DNA from: Pontiella desulfatans
Lineage (GTDB): Bacteria > Verrucomicrobiota > Kiritimatiellia > Kiritimatiellales > Pontiellaceae
Direction of reading: 5' to 3'
DNA length: 64,000 bases
Assembly (NCBI RefSeq): GCF_900890425.1
Contig: NZ_CAAHFG010000001.1
Coordinates: 2,728,001-2,792,000, forward strand
Positions 8,137-15,878 of the stretch are shown in pieces. Below the pieces are notes generated by a model that was given only the letters and a program-made list of their open reading frames with translations, did no database searches and had not been told where the DNA came from. Numbering within the stretch: the first letter of the stretch is position 1; every line of letters starts with the position of its first letter. A program made the translations under genes and the position numbers.

Positions 8137-8273
8137 CCACAAAAAAAACCGCGCTGGCAGGCGCGGAATCCAATACTCAACACAAAGAAGAACATATCAT
8201 GAACAATACTACCCTGCAAGCGTTCGATACGGCAACGGGGCTTCTGATGCGGCATTCTGGAGGCGCACTATGA
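8133..8273 (+). CDS. Small ORF between clamp-like and initiator-like genes
   Basis: A 46-codon frame overlaps the clamp gene stop by 4 bp (ATGA) and the initiator gene start by 4 bp. A second possible start at 8200 (MNNTTLQAFDTATGLLMRH, 24 residues) follows a CCGCGC/GCGCGG hairpin at 8149-8166 by 34 bases. That is the spacing seen for other genes in this region, so the shorter peptide may be the real product. No family is recognised. Confidence 0.45.
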   Translation: MTTKKTALAGAESNTQHKEEHIMNNTTLQAFDTATGLLMRHSGGAL

Positions 8274-10090
8274 ATCCGGGACATGAACAGCTGCCGGTTT
8301 TGGTTCGGCAAATCACCGAGTTAAGGATTACCGGGAACATGATCCCTAACACATGGACAAAATTCATTGTTCATGGCAAGAAGAAGGAGCCCGACTTCCT
8401 CGCTATGCACATCCTGAGCGACACCGTCTATTGGTATCGTGCCTCGGTCAAGAAGGACGAAGAAACCGGGCTCGTAATCCACGTCAAAAAAAGGTTCACA
8501 GCAGACAAGCTGCAGCGAAGCTATGCGCAGCTGGCGGAACTGTTCAGCATGTCGAAAGCACGGGTCAAGCAATCTATTGACCTGTTGATTGATCAGGGTC
8601 TCATCGAGCGTGAATTCAGGAACATAACTCCGGAGATGGGCTCCCCGCTAAACAACGTCATGTTCCTGGCTCCCGTACCGGACAAGATCCGGGAAATCAG
8701 CTTCCCCAGAGTCGACAAGCGGCCAAGGAAGCCAGCAAAAAGCTACAACGTATCGAAAAAAAACAAGGTGGCCCCCTCTCCGGAAACCAAAGCACCCCCC
8801 TCCCCTGATAAATCGATAGCCCCCTCCCCCAAAACTTTTGGGGGACGTATACAAGAGACTACAACGGAGATTACAACGGAGGTTACAACAGAGAAAAATC
8901 CCTTATATTCCCTTGCCGGGGGCAAGGGAACTTCTCCTTCTTTTTTTTCTTCTGAAATACCATACCCGTCGATCCCGGAGAACGCGGCATCTACGGAAGC
9001 AGTTCCGACGGGAGGTGCTCCAACTACTGAGCCCCAATCTCCCGGAGAGACCCTTTCCCCGGAACCTGTGCCAGACGAAGATGAGGAGGAGGGCTGGGAT
9101 CCTCCCTTTGACCTGCAGTGGATAAGCAACTGCTCCCCGGAAGAACTGGATGCTGAAAGGGTGAAAATTACCGCGCTCAAAAGGCGTCTCCGGGAACAGC
9201 AGGCAGAGAGGCTCATGCAAACCAGATTATACCCGTTGATATGCGCCATCTTTTATCGCAACGTTGCCCCTGAAGAAATGATCCCCATGCTGTCCCCCTT
9301 GCGAACCGGCACCATTTCCGCAAACAACCTGCTGTTTGCCGCGGCTTACTCCCTCTTGTCCCAGTGCGTTAATTTCTCCAACATCCCGGATCTCGTCCGT
9401 GCATTGAAGGAAAAAGACGACGATCAATATCTTGCTAGGTGCCGGGATGATATCACGGAAAGTCTTGCGCTTGAGCAAGAGATATTTCACCGCGAATATC
9501 CTGATGCAGATCTAGAAGAAGCCCTTGAATCTCTGAGAGAAACATACGGCTCTGTGATCATCGACTTCGGATACGATCGCGGCGCGGCTCAGAAACTCAA
9601 AGACAAGTGCGATCGCGTTATGACTAAGCAGACCGAGTACTGGAATTCGATATGCAGCAACCTTAATGTATATCAAGGCTTAGGATGCACCTTGAATCAT
9701 CTTTGGGAACATGCCGACGCCACGGCTTACCAATCATGGGACGCCATCAAACTCGCTGCACTGTTCAAGCTGGATCTTATTCAGCCAGAAGCAGCCATCA
9801 ACGATCAACGAGTCGAAGACGCTTGCCGGAAGGCAAGCGAGTACAGGTTCGTCCGGGATCTATTCTCGCAGGCAGAATCAGGGCACCCCGCCCTGAAGCA
9901 AATTCTCGATTCCAGCGAAACCCTGCCCAGCGAGAGCCAGACCCCAGAATGTAAAGTCGACGACACGACGGACACGGTCCTCGCGATGGCCGAGAAAGGG
10001 CTTGGGGACGATATAGCCCTCCCCAATGTAACAAACAACGAGGCGGTCACACTCACAACAAAGAACCACAAACGAAAGGAACTAAAATGA
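8270..10090 (+). CDS. Replication initiator-like protein with internal iterons
   Basis: A 606-residue protein. Residues about 75-115 form a helix-turn-helix (LQRSYAQLAELFSMSKARVK, then LIDQGLIERE). This N-terminal layout is shared with phage and plasmid replication or replisome-organiser proteins. A low-complexity linker (about residues 165-210) has PSP repeats and then TTEITTEVTTE, whose DNA is a run of 12-bp direct repeats. The C-terminal 350 residues are helical and unassigned. ATGA overlaps couple it to the genes on both sides. With the adjacent clamp-like protein it is the best candidate for element replication. The initiator call is inferred from architecture. Confidence 0.55.
   Translation: MNPGHEQLPVLVRQITELRITGNMIPNTWTKFIVHGKKKEPDFLAMHILSDTVYWYRASVKKDEETGLVIHVKKRFTADKLQRSYAQLAELFSMSKARVKQSIDLLIDQGLIEREFRNITPEMGSPLNNVMFLAPVPDKIREISFPRVDKRPRKPAKSYNVSKKNKVAPSPETKAPPSPDKSIAPSPKTFGGRIQETTTEITTEVTTEKNPLYSLAGGKGTSPSFFSSEIPYPSIPENAASTEAVPTGGAPTTEPQSPGETLSPEPVPDEDEEEGWDPPFDLQWISNCSPEELDAERVKITALKRRLREQQAERLMQTRLYPLICAIFYRNVAPEEMIPMLSPLRTGTISANNLLFAAAYSLLSQCVNFSNIPDLVRALKEKDDDQYLARCRDDITESLALEQEIFHREYPDADLEEALESLRETYGSVIIDFGYDRGAAQKLKDKCDRVMTKQTEYWNSICSNLNVYQGLGCTLNHLWEHADATAYQSWDAIKLAALFKLDLIQPEAAINDQRVEDACRKASEYRFVRDLFSQAESGHPALKQILDSSETLPSESQTPECKVDDTTDTVLAMAEKGLGDDIALPNVTNNEAVTLTTKNHKRKELK
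8846..8893 (+). repeat. 12-bp iterons inside the initiator-like gene
   Basis: Three direct 12-bp units (ACTACAACGGAG 8858-8869, ATTACAACGGAG 8870-8881, GTTACAACAGAG 8882-8893) are preceded by a degenerate unit (8846-8857). On the left are C-rich runs (8768-8830), and on the right an A/T-rich stretch (8893-8960). The arrangement resembles an origin embedded in an initiator gene, as in lambda O. Confidence 0.6.
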
Positions 10091-11250
10091 AATATAAACT
10101 GACAGAAGAAACTAGAGAGATTAACGGCATCACGTTATACCGCATCGAGGCGACATCCTCTTTCGGTGACGTAAAGGAAGGCGACCTGGGCGGATGGGTC
10201 GAGAATTCTAAAAACCTGTCCAAGAGAAGGCGGGCATGGATCGCCGACGAAGCCGCCGTGTACGGAGAGGCAAGGGTCGGAGGAGATGCCTGGATCGGAG
10301 GGAACGCCGAAGTATACGAACGAGCCTCAATTGGTGCGCGCGCTAAGGTTTTCGGTAATGCTAAGATTTATGGAAATGCCTGCGTCGTGGATGACGCCGT
10401 AGTGACTGACTATGCGAAGGTCAGCGGGTTCACTCAAGTGCTGGGCTGTGTCTGCATAATGAACCATGCATCCGTCTCAGGTGATATCCGACTCTTAGGC
10501 AGCATAAAGTTCGGAACAAACACGCAGCTCACCGGCCAGTTCGCGATCATTGAGCAGACCGGAACCGTTTTACACATCGATGGAAATGCTCCATACCTAC
10601 CGAATTTAGAGCGTATTGCGCATAATGCAGGCATGCGTGATGAAGCCCCATCTCACATCGACTTGCAATCTGCCGACGGGCCATATTGGCATGAACCGAT
10701 CAGACCTGCCCCCGAGGTTATCCACAGAGAACCACTCAGCTATGAGCGGACTATTCCCGATCTTCTGCTTAGCTCATTGAAAGAAGCATTGATGGATGTT
10801 CAGGACCCGAGAAAAAGCACTCCCCGGTTCCAACCATCCACCATCTTGAGCCTGGCGTTCATAGCGGCGTTGCGCGGAGCAAAAGAAACATCTCAAATAA
10901 ATGACTTCATACCATCTCTGAGCCTGACCGTGAAACAGTCCCATTGGCTCGGACTGCCTCCCCCTCATCACCGCACTCTGGAACGAGCTATGCCTCCCTC
11001 TTCAGCTTACAGCCGACTTCACGGGGTTATCGATATGAAATCGGTTAACCGGATACTCAGGCAATGGCTGAAAGATCATCGGTACGAACTGCCCGGCCAG
11101 ATGGCCCCCGCAACGCCGTTCATGGATGAAACGTTCAAGTCCCTGACGCACATGTTCCGGCGGGACAGAGCCTCTGCCGGCAAGGCAAAGCTCCGTGGCG
11201 GTACGCAGCCGAAGCAGGATTCACACAACCAACCAAAGGCAACGAAATGA
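10087..11250 (+). CDS. Hexapeptide beta-helix protein fused to a YbfD-type transposase-associated domain
   Basis: A 387-residue protein in two parts. Residues 1-160 match the phage/plasmid KEGDLGGWVE family of left-handed beta-helix proteins, with imperfect hexapeptide repeats such as GNAKIYGNACV. Residues about 215-340 match the H-repeat/YbfD N-terminal domain: DPRKS, ILSLAFIAALRGAKE, a HRTLERAM-like block and a RQWLKD helix. The sequence ends shortly after the point where a transposase would continue into its first catalytic Asp motif, so there is no DDE domain. The next large gene carries the same domain on a different N-terminus. The stop overlaps a 22-codon ORF. Confidence 0.65.
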   Translation: MKYKLTEETREINGITLYRIEATSSFGDVKEGDLGGWVENSKNLSKRRRAWIADEAAVYGEARVGGDAWIGGNAEVYERASIGARAKVFGNAKIYGNACVVDDAVVTDYAKVSGFTQVLGCVCIMNHASVSGDIRLLGSIKFGTNTQLTGQFAIIEQTGTVLHIDGNAPYLPNLERIAHNAGMRDEAPSHIDLQSADGPYWHEPIRPAPEVIHREPLSYERTIPDLLLSSLKEALMDVQDPRKSTPRFQPSTILSLAFIAALRGAKETSQINDFIPSLSLTVKQSHWLGLPPPHHRTLERAMPPSSAYSRLHGVIDMKSVNRILRQWLKDHRYELPGQMAPATPFMDETFKSLTHMFRRDRASAGKAKLRGGTQPKQDSHNQPKATK

Positions 11251-11315
11251 ACGAGAACAACATCGATGTCATAGCCGCACACCGGGATAACTACGCCGGG
11301 GCCCCCTACGAATAA
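11247..11315 (+). CDS. 22-residue ORF coupled by ATGA overlap
   Basis: The ATG overlaps the stop of the preceding gene (ATGA) and the frame runs 22 codons (MNENNIDVIAAHRDNYAGAP and two more). The overlap style is that of the neighbouring real genes, but a peptide this short may simply terminate coupled translation before the hairpin at 11364-11385. Confidence 0.3.
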   Translation: MNENNIDVIAAHRDNYAGAPYE

Positions 11316-11363
11316 GTGCATGGGCTCTTCGGACCACCGGAAGCATGAATACAGGCTTAATCG

Positions 11364-11385
11364 GGGCGGGCGCAATCGCCCGCCC
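11364..11385 (+). terminator. GC-rich hairpin upstream of the DUF4338 gene
   Basis: GGGCGGGCG and CGCCCGCCC pair perfectly (9 bp) around a CAAT loop. There is no T-run. It lies 25 bases before the preferred start at 11411. Confidence 0.5.
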
Positions 11386-11410
11386 TGCCTCCCCAACACA
11401 AAAGGCCGCC

Positions 11411-12439
11411 ATGAAACCAGAAAGAAAATTCATACCGGATTATGACAATATCTACGTGGTGGCAGCCCCACCGCAGAGGTTCAAAGAACTCGCAAAGGAA
11501 CACATGGATGGATGGGATGACCTCTTATTTGAACACGAGGTCGCATATGAGATGGGGCTTCTGGTTTTGACCAACAACGACTGGTTTGGGGCACTCTTAG
11601 TGCGACGGGCGGAAACCCAATCCCTTGAGCGAGATCACTGGCTTGGCTGGAGCACGTACCATCAAGTGGAACGAAGCCCCCTGGTTCTGGAAGTCCTTGA
11701 ATACCTGCCCCGCTGGGAAGCATGCTACCGTCCAGATTACGGCGTGCGTGCCTTGCAGGCAGCCATCTCACGGATGGCGGAAATGTTCGAACTGCATTAC
11801 GGCTATAAACCTTTACTGGCGGACTGCCATATGGATCCGGACGGCCGGATGCCGGACTATTTCCGCGGTGCCGGCTGGATCCTTGCAACGGAAGGGAACC
11901 CTGAAAAACTTTCAAGCTACTGGATCAATGAGTTGGTTCCCCGGGCCTCGGAAATCATGACGGCCAAAAACCTGGACAAAGCATACACGGCTGGCACCTC
12001 CCGCAAACTCACCGGACTGCTACCCATCAGCGAGCATCTTCTTCCATCGCTGAGGGATGCTTTCAAAGCCATAGACGACGATCGCGCAACGAACAAGAAA
12101 CACCCTCAGCACAGCATTTTGGCAACGATATTTCTGGCCCTGCTGTGCGGATTCCATTCTGTCAACGGCATAGTGAAATTCTCTAGGCGCCTGTCGGTGG
12201 CAAATGCCCAAATGCTCGGATTCAAAGTCGACTTAAATGGATGCGCCATTATCCCAAAATACCATACCTTCTATCGGGTACTGGGCAATTTGGATCGCCT
12301 GCAGCTATCCGAATGCTTCGTTAGGTGGGTTGAAGTCCACGAGAAGGAACTCCCGCGATCCCTGCAATTTACCGGCAGGGTCATGCGCGATGCACTCATC
12401 ACCTTCGTCAAGTATCTGGGCAGGCGCCACCCGCAGTAG
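11411..12439 (+). CDS. DUF4338 (DruA-like) protein with YbfD-type transposase-associated domain
   Basis: I prefer the ATG at 11411 because an AAAAGG site and the preceding hairpin match the local pattern; a start at 11345 is also open. The 342-residue product begins with a DUF4338-like domain (RDHWLGWST, then MFELHYGYKPLLADCHMDP and YFRGAGWILATEG), the family of Druantia DruA and some IS-linked proteins. From about residue 205 it has the YbfD N-terminal domain: LLPSLRDAFKAIDDDR, ILATIFLALLCGFHS, YHTFYRVL. It stops at ELPRSLQFTGRVMRDAL, in register with the other fusion protein, so it also lacks a DDE catalytic domain. Confidence 0.65.
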   Translation: MKPERKFIPDYDNIYVVAAPPQRFKELAKEHMDGWDDLLFEHEVAYEMGLLVLTNNDWFGALLVRRAETQSLERDHWLGWSTYHQVERSPLVLEVLEYLPRWEACYRPDYGVRALQAAISRMAEMFELHYGYKPLLADCHMDPDGRMPDYFRGAGWILATEGNPEKLSSYWINELVPRASEIMTAKNLDKAYTAGTSRKLTGLLPISEHLLPSLRDAFKAIDDDRATNKKHPQHSILATIFLALLCGFHSVNGIVKFSRRLSVANAQMLGFKVDLNGCAIIPKYHTFYRVLGNLDRLQLSECFVRWVEVHEKELPRSLQFTGRVMRDALITFVKYLGRRHPQ

Positions 12440-12829
12440 GTACCATGCAGGAGAAATATGGGGCTGAGAGAAGGCAGAATACAGGTACACAAGCACAGAA
12501 TACGCGTTGCATATATAACTATCGTAATATTATACACTTATAACCATAAAATAGTCAAATACAAAGAAAATTTATCAACTAGCGCACCTAAATCGGAAGA
12601 AACAGGCTTTCAGCGGATCTTCAAATCGCAAATTCTCTCGGTTTTCTCGCATAATACTCATATGAAAAACCATCTTTGAGAAAAATACCGGTTTTGCATG
12701 TGCTAAAACCCTGTCTATAAAAAAGAAGCAAAGAACCAACCTTGTGACATGCCCTATACAGTGAAAAAGAGCGTTTGGGGGGTTATATATAATTGAAGGG
12801 AAAGGTGTAGCTATGCCCTCCCGCCTAAT
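12440..12829. other. A/T-rich non-coding gap
   Basis: There is no convincing gene here. The stretch is markedly A/T-rich compared with its flanks. It holds one 8/9 match to the DnaA box (TTATACACT, 12530-12538) and one 7/9 match (TTATCAACT, 12572-12580). It may carry the promoter of the next operon or an origin, but neither is proved. Confidence 0.4.
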
Positions 12830-12858
12830 GCCCCGGAATCCGCCGGGGCGTTTCTTTT
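12830..12858 (+). terminator. Hairpin with T-run before the 12886 gene
   Basis: GCCCCGG/CCGGGGC form a 7-bp stem with a 6-base loop, followed by GTTTCTTTT. It looks like an intrinsic terminator, yet it lies only 27 bases before the next start codon. Confidence 0.65.
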
Positions 12859-12885
12859 AACCAATAACCAAGGAGGCTTCCCCAT

Positions 12886-13299
12886 ATGATCACGCTAAAT
12901 TCAAGCTACAAAAAGACGGTGCCAATTGAAGGTCATGAATACTCAAGTCAGTCCTATCTGGCATCTGTATCCACGGAATTACCCGCAGGGTTAACCGAGT
13001 CAGAGCTGAAGGAAAAAATAGCCAACACCTTCCGCCTGGTCCGTGACTCGGTTGAGTCAGAGTTAGCGAAGGGCTCGACGCCTGGTGCGCTGCCGGAGCC
13101 GCAACAGCACAGTGCCCAGATGGATAGCAAGGCGAGCAACAAGCAGGTCGGCTATTTACTCGACTTAGCCAAGGCTCGTAACATTACGTTGATGCAACTC
13201 AATGCCGACGTCAAGAAGCAGTACGGCGTAGACTCCATATTTGATCTGGACCGTAAGACCTGTAGCCGCCTGATTGATGAGTATCAGCGGGCGGCCTAA
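12886..13299 (+). CDS. Mobile-element protein with C-terminal SAP-like domain
   Basis: A 137-residue soluble protein. The C-terminal half (about 85-135) reads ASNKQVGYLLDLAKARNI and then LDRKTCSRLIDEY. This is a pattern common in plasmid and phage proteins, where a small helical domain follows an ASxKQ start. The N-terminal half is unassigned. An AAGGAGG site precedes the ATG. It starts the recombination/maintenance gene block and is flanked by hairpins on both sides. Confidence 0.6.
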   Translation: MITLNSSYKKTVPIEGHEYSSQSYLASVSTELPAGLTESELKEKIANTFRLVRDSVESELAKGSTPGALPEPQQHSAQMDSKASNKQVGYLLDLAKARNITLMQLNADVKKQYGVDSIFDLDRKTCSRLIDEYQRAA

Positions 13300-13322
13300 G
13301 TACCACCCCACCCTAACACTCG

Positions 13323-13359
13323 GCCCCGTCGTTCCATCGTGAGCGGCGGGGCTTCTTTG
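13323..13359 (+). terminator. Hairpin before the nuclease gene
   Basis: GCCCCG (13323-13328) pairs with CGGGGC (13347-13352), followed by TTCTTTG. The nuclease start codon follows 21 bases later. Confidence 0.55.
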
Positions 13360-13380
13360 TATCTACAACAGGAGAATCAA

Positions 13381-14202
13381 ATGACATTGATGGAATTAAG
13401 AAAACGACCGCACTGGTCGTTCAGTAGTCTGAACTCATTGCTGAACATCTGCAGCTTGCAGTGGCGATTTCAGAAGATCGATAAACTCAAGCCCACGCAT
13501 ACATCGGTCAACTTGGTCGCAGGAAGTTGCCACCATCGTACACTCGACCAGGTCTACTTGGCGAGAAAGCTTGGTATGCCTATGACCATAGATGAAGCAC
13601 TGGAACTCTATACCGAAGACTGGAGACGGTCATCACAAGAGGAGCCGATCAAATACGGTAAGCTTGATGCAGATGGCGTAGAGGAACAGGGCCGTGGTTT
13701 GATCCAGGTTGCATGGGATAACATAGATCCAACGGAGACGGTATTGCAGGTCAGCGAAGTGTTCTGTGTGCCGATTATTTATGATGGTCGGTTTATGAGT
13801 AAGCCTATGGTGGGTGAATGGGATTTAATCGTAGAGAAAGACGGTCAGCCGTTGGTGATCGATTGGAAAACTTCTGCGACTAGGTGGGCGAAAACTAAGG
13901 CCGAAAAGTCATTACAGGCAACAGCGTATTCGTTGGCGTACTGGCAGAAGCATGGGATTAATCCGGATGTACGTTTTGATGTAGCGGTGAAAAATAAGAC
14001 CCCGGTGCATGAAAAGCATGTAACAAGTCGTGCCCCCGAAGACTGGGCACTGCTGGGCATGCTGGCGGCGAAGGCGGAGACCATCGTGGAACAGGAGTTA
14101 TTTTATCCGAGTCTGGATTCGTTCGCCTGTAACGACTGCCCCTTTGCCGGGGCATGTGAATCATGGTGCCACGGAGAATATTCCATCGCACAGGCCGCCT
14201 AA
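13381..14202 (+). CDS. RecB-like PD-(D/E)XK exonuclease with Cys cluster
   Basis: A 273-residue nuclease of the PDDEXK_1/RecB-Cas4 type. The catalytic core is VGEWDLIVEKDGQPLVIDWK, which contains the metal-binding Asp and the DxK motif. QATAYSLAYW follows as the conserved QxxxY helix. The C-terminus has a CNDCPFAGACESWC cluster of cysteines, likely an Fe-S site as in AddB and Cas4. It probably trims DNA ends during element replication or recombination. The start at 13381 follows a GGAGA ribosome site. Confidence 0.85.
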   Translation: MTLMELRKRPHWSFSSLNSLLNICSLQWRFQKIDKLKPTHTSVNLVAGSCHHRTLDQVYLARKLGMPMTIDEALELYTEDWRRSSQEEPIKYGKLDADGVEEQGRGLIQVAWDNIDPTETVLQVSEVFCVPIIYDGRFMSKPMVGEWDLIVEKDGQPLVIDWKTSATRWAKTKAEKSLQATAYSLAYWQKHGINPDVRFDVAVKNKTPVHEKHVTSRAPEDWALLGMLAAKAETIVEQELFYPSLDSFACNDCPFAGACESWCHGEYSIAQAA

Positions 14203-14230
14203 TCCACCACCCCGCATCAACCCCAACCAC

Positions 14231-14262
14231 CCCGTCGCGCCATCCCGGCACGGCGGGTTTTT
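14231..14262 (+). terminator. Hairpin before radC
   Basis: A CCCGTCG/CGGCGGG-type stem with mismatches is followed by TTTTT. It lies 24-30 bases before the radC start. Confidence 0.55.
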
Positions 14263-14286
14263 AGTTTAAACACACAAAATGGAGAA

Positions 14287-14724
14287 ATGAAAATGGTACT
14301 TCAATTACAGACAGAATTGGCGGTCAAAGAGGCTGCTTATGACGGAACTTTGCTGACGTCACCGGAACATGTTGAAGCGTATTTGAGTGAGCTGAAGTCG
14401 GCTGCTCAAGAAGCGTTTGTGGTTATTGCGTTGAATGCTAAGAACCGGGTGATCGAGAAACATCTGGTTTCATTGGGCACCGTATCATCGGCGCTGGTCC
14501 ATCCTCGTGAGGTGTTCCGGCCGCTCATTCAAAGCGGAGCATCGTACACCATTTTGGCGCACAACCACCCCAGTGGAAGTCCTTCTCCCTCTTGCGAAGA
14601 TCTGAAAATTACGAGACAGCTCATCGCAGCTGGCGAGATCATGGGCATCAAAGTGCTCGACCATATCGTCATCGGCGACCGGGCCGTATCGTTGCGGGAA
14701 ACCGGGCTGTGTCACTTCGGGTAG
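14287..14724 (+). CDS. radC: RadC-family JAB-domain protein
   Basis: A 145-residue version of the RadC/MPN+ domain, without the N-terminal HhH region of chromosomal RadC (about 225 residues). The metal site HNHPSGSPSPSCED is intact. Short RadC proteins are typical of plasmids and integrative elements, where their role is still unclear. ATGs at 14287 and 14293 are both possible; the second has better spacing to the GGAG site. It is followed 13 bp later by a small orphan gene. Confidence 0.88.
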   Translation: MKMVLQLQTELAVKEAAYDGTLLTSPEHVEAYLSELKSAAQEAFVVIALNAKNRVIEKHLVSLGTVSSALVHPREVFRPLIQSGASYTILAHNHPSGSPSPSCEDLKITRQLIAAGEIMGIKVLDHIVIGDRAVSLRETGLCHFG

Positions 14725-14737
14725 GAAGGAGCGAACC

Positions 14738-14959
14738 ATGAAAGAATATGGAGCCTACCTGACGCCGGAGAAGTTGATAGCGATAGAGCTGCCTGTCAGG
14801 CATCACGACAGTGCCGTGCATAACCGGAAGATGCGCCGGGCTAAGGCGGATCTGCTGGCGATGAACCTGCGCCACTACATCGACCTCGGAGCAATGAAGC
14901 CCGAGGACCGGTGGGAGATGGAGAAAGCCGTAGAGGTGCTGAGAAAACAATCAAAGTAG
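14738..14959 (+). CDS. Hypothetical small protein
   Basis: A 73-residue basic, helical protein (MKEYGAYLTPEKLIAIELPV at the start). Good GAAGGAG ribosome site. No family recognised. It lies between radC and the YubB-like gene with short gaps, so it is part of the same transcription unit. Confidence 0.6.
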   Translation: MKEYGAYLTPEKLIAIELPVRHHDSAVHNRKMRRAKADLLAMNLRHYIDLGAMKPEDRWEMEKAVEVLRKQSK

Positions 14960-14971
14960 AAAGGAGTGCAT

Positions 14972-15442
14972 ATGCCTAATCACTGCAACAACGAAGTAAC
15001 CCTGCACTGCCGGACGGAGGAGATTGCATTGCGCATTAAAGCGCATCTGGCCGGCAAGGAATCACTGTTTGATTTCACGTCGCTCCTCCCTACCCCGGAG
15101 GAGCTGCTGGAGTCGACGGATGATCCCGAGGTTAATGCCCGGCGCATAGCCCAATACGGTCATGACGGCTGGTATGACTGGCGCGTAGCAAACTGGGGTA
15201 CCAAGTGGAATTCCTATGACTGTACGCTGGATGATTCAAACATCCGCAACGGAAGGCTGAACTATTGCTTTCTTACGGCATGGTGCCCCCCGGAAGGCAT
15301 CTGCCGCAAGCTCAAGGAATACATCACCGCCCACGCGCTGGATATCGATGTTAGCTGGTTCTACTACGAACCGATGAACGGCATCCGGGGTCATCTGGAA
15401 CAGGAGGTAGGACATGGCGAAAGTCGTAATCAAAACGCCTGA
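14972..15442 (+). CDS. YubB/DUF1281 ferredoxin-like-fold protein
   Basis: A 156-residue protein starting MPNHCNNEVTL, typical for the family. Diagnostic pieces are FDFTSLLPTPEEL, WRVANWGTKWN and FLTAWCPP. These are the landmarks of the plasmid-borne YubB/Api92-like DUF1281 proteins, whose function is unknown. The start at 14972 has an AAAGGAG site. The end overlaps the next gene by 29 bp in another frame. Confidence 0.8.
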   Translation: MPNHCNNEVTLHCRTEEIALRIKAHLAGKESLFDFTSLLPTPEELLESTDDPEVNARRIAQYGHDGWYDWRVANWGTKWNSYDCTLDDSNIRNGRLNYCFLTAWCPPEGICRKLKEYITAHALDIDVSWFYYEPMNGIRGHLEQEVGHGESRNQNA

Positions 15443-15632
15443 TGGCAAGTATGTCGGTGGCGGCAGCAGAGAGACTGAACTCGTGGATCGTATCACCCGG
15501 GCCTACCTCTATGAGGACGGACCGGAGGTTGATTCCGAGATCAGCATCGTGAACGCCGTACATGGCTGGCAGTGGAAAAAGGTCGATGCGGAGCAAGAGT
15601 ATGACCGGCAGCTGGCCGGTGCAGGTCCCTGA
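15414..15632 (+). CDS. Hypothetical small protein
   Basis: A 72-residue protein (MAKVVIKTPDGKYVGGGSRE start) with a GGAGG site inside the preceding gene. No family recognised. Mixed beta/alpha composition, no membrane segment. Last gene of the radC unit, before the tandem repeat region. Confidence 0.55.
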   Translation: MAKVVIKTPDGKYVGGGSRETELVDRITRAYLYEDGPEVDSEISIVNAVHGWQWKKVDAEQEYDRQLAGAGP

Positions 15633-15640
15633 TATACATC

Positions 15641-15780
15641 AACTGTTCCAACTGTTGAATGATCGGCATGCCCGTCTTCCGGCAGTTGGCTCAGTTGCGG
15701 ACATGATCTGAACTGTTCCAACTCTCGACAGACAGCGAACACGAAACCGCGGCAGTTATGACAGTTACGAACACATCAGC
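15641..15780 (+). repeat. Two tandem 70-bp repeats with AACTG/CAGTT boxes
   Basis: Units 15641-15710 and 15711-15780 share their start (AACTGTTCCAACT) and, 40 bp on, GGCAGTT-N6-AGTT, at exactly 70-bp spacing; the spacers differ. Each unit has AACTG boxes facing CAGTT boxes. The array looks like a protein-binding region such as iterons, a partition site or an operator. Confidence 0.65.
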
Positions 15781-15820
15781 TATACGCACCGCCAAGCGCT
15801 CATAGGAAGCGCGATAAAGT

Positions 15821-15846
15821 GGCCGCCTCCAATCCGGGAGGCGGCC
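15821..15846 (+). terminator. Perfect hairpin before clamp-like copy 2
   Basis: GGCCGCCTCC (15821-15830) pairs perfectly with GGAGGCGGCC (15837-15846). There is no strong T-run. The next start codon is 33 bases away. Confidence 0.6.
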
Positions 15847-15878
15847 TGCTGTATTTACAAACCCGAAGGAGAACCACG

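Noticed and set aside
12530-12580. DnaA boxes and an origin
   Set aside because: Only an 8/9 and a 7/9 match were seen; too weak alone. The gene-internal iterons at 8846-8893 are a better origin candidate.
12458-12679. 73-codon plus-strand ORF in the A/T-rich gap
   Set aside because: No ribosome site, composition of random A/T-rich DNA, and no conserved features.
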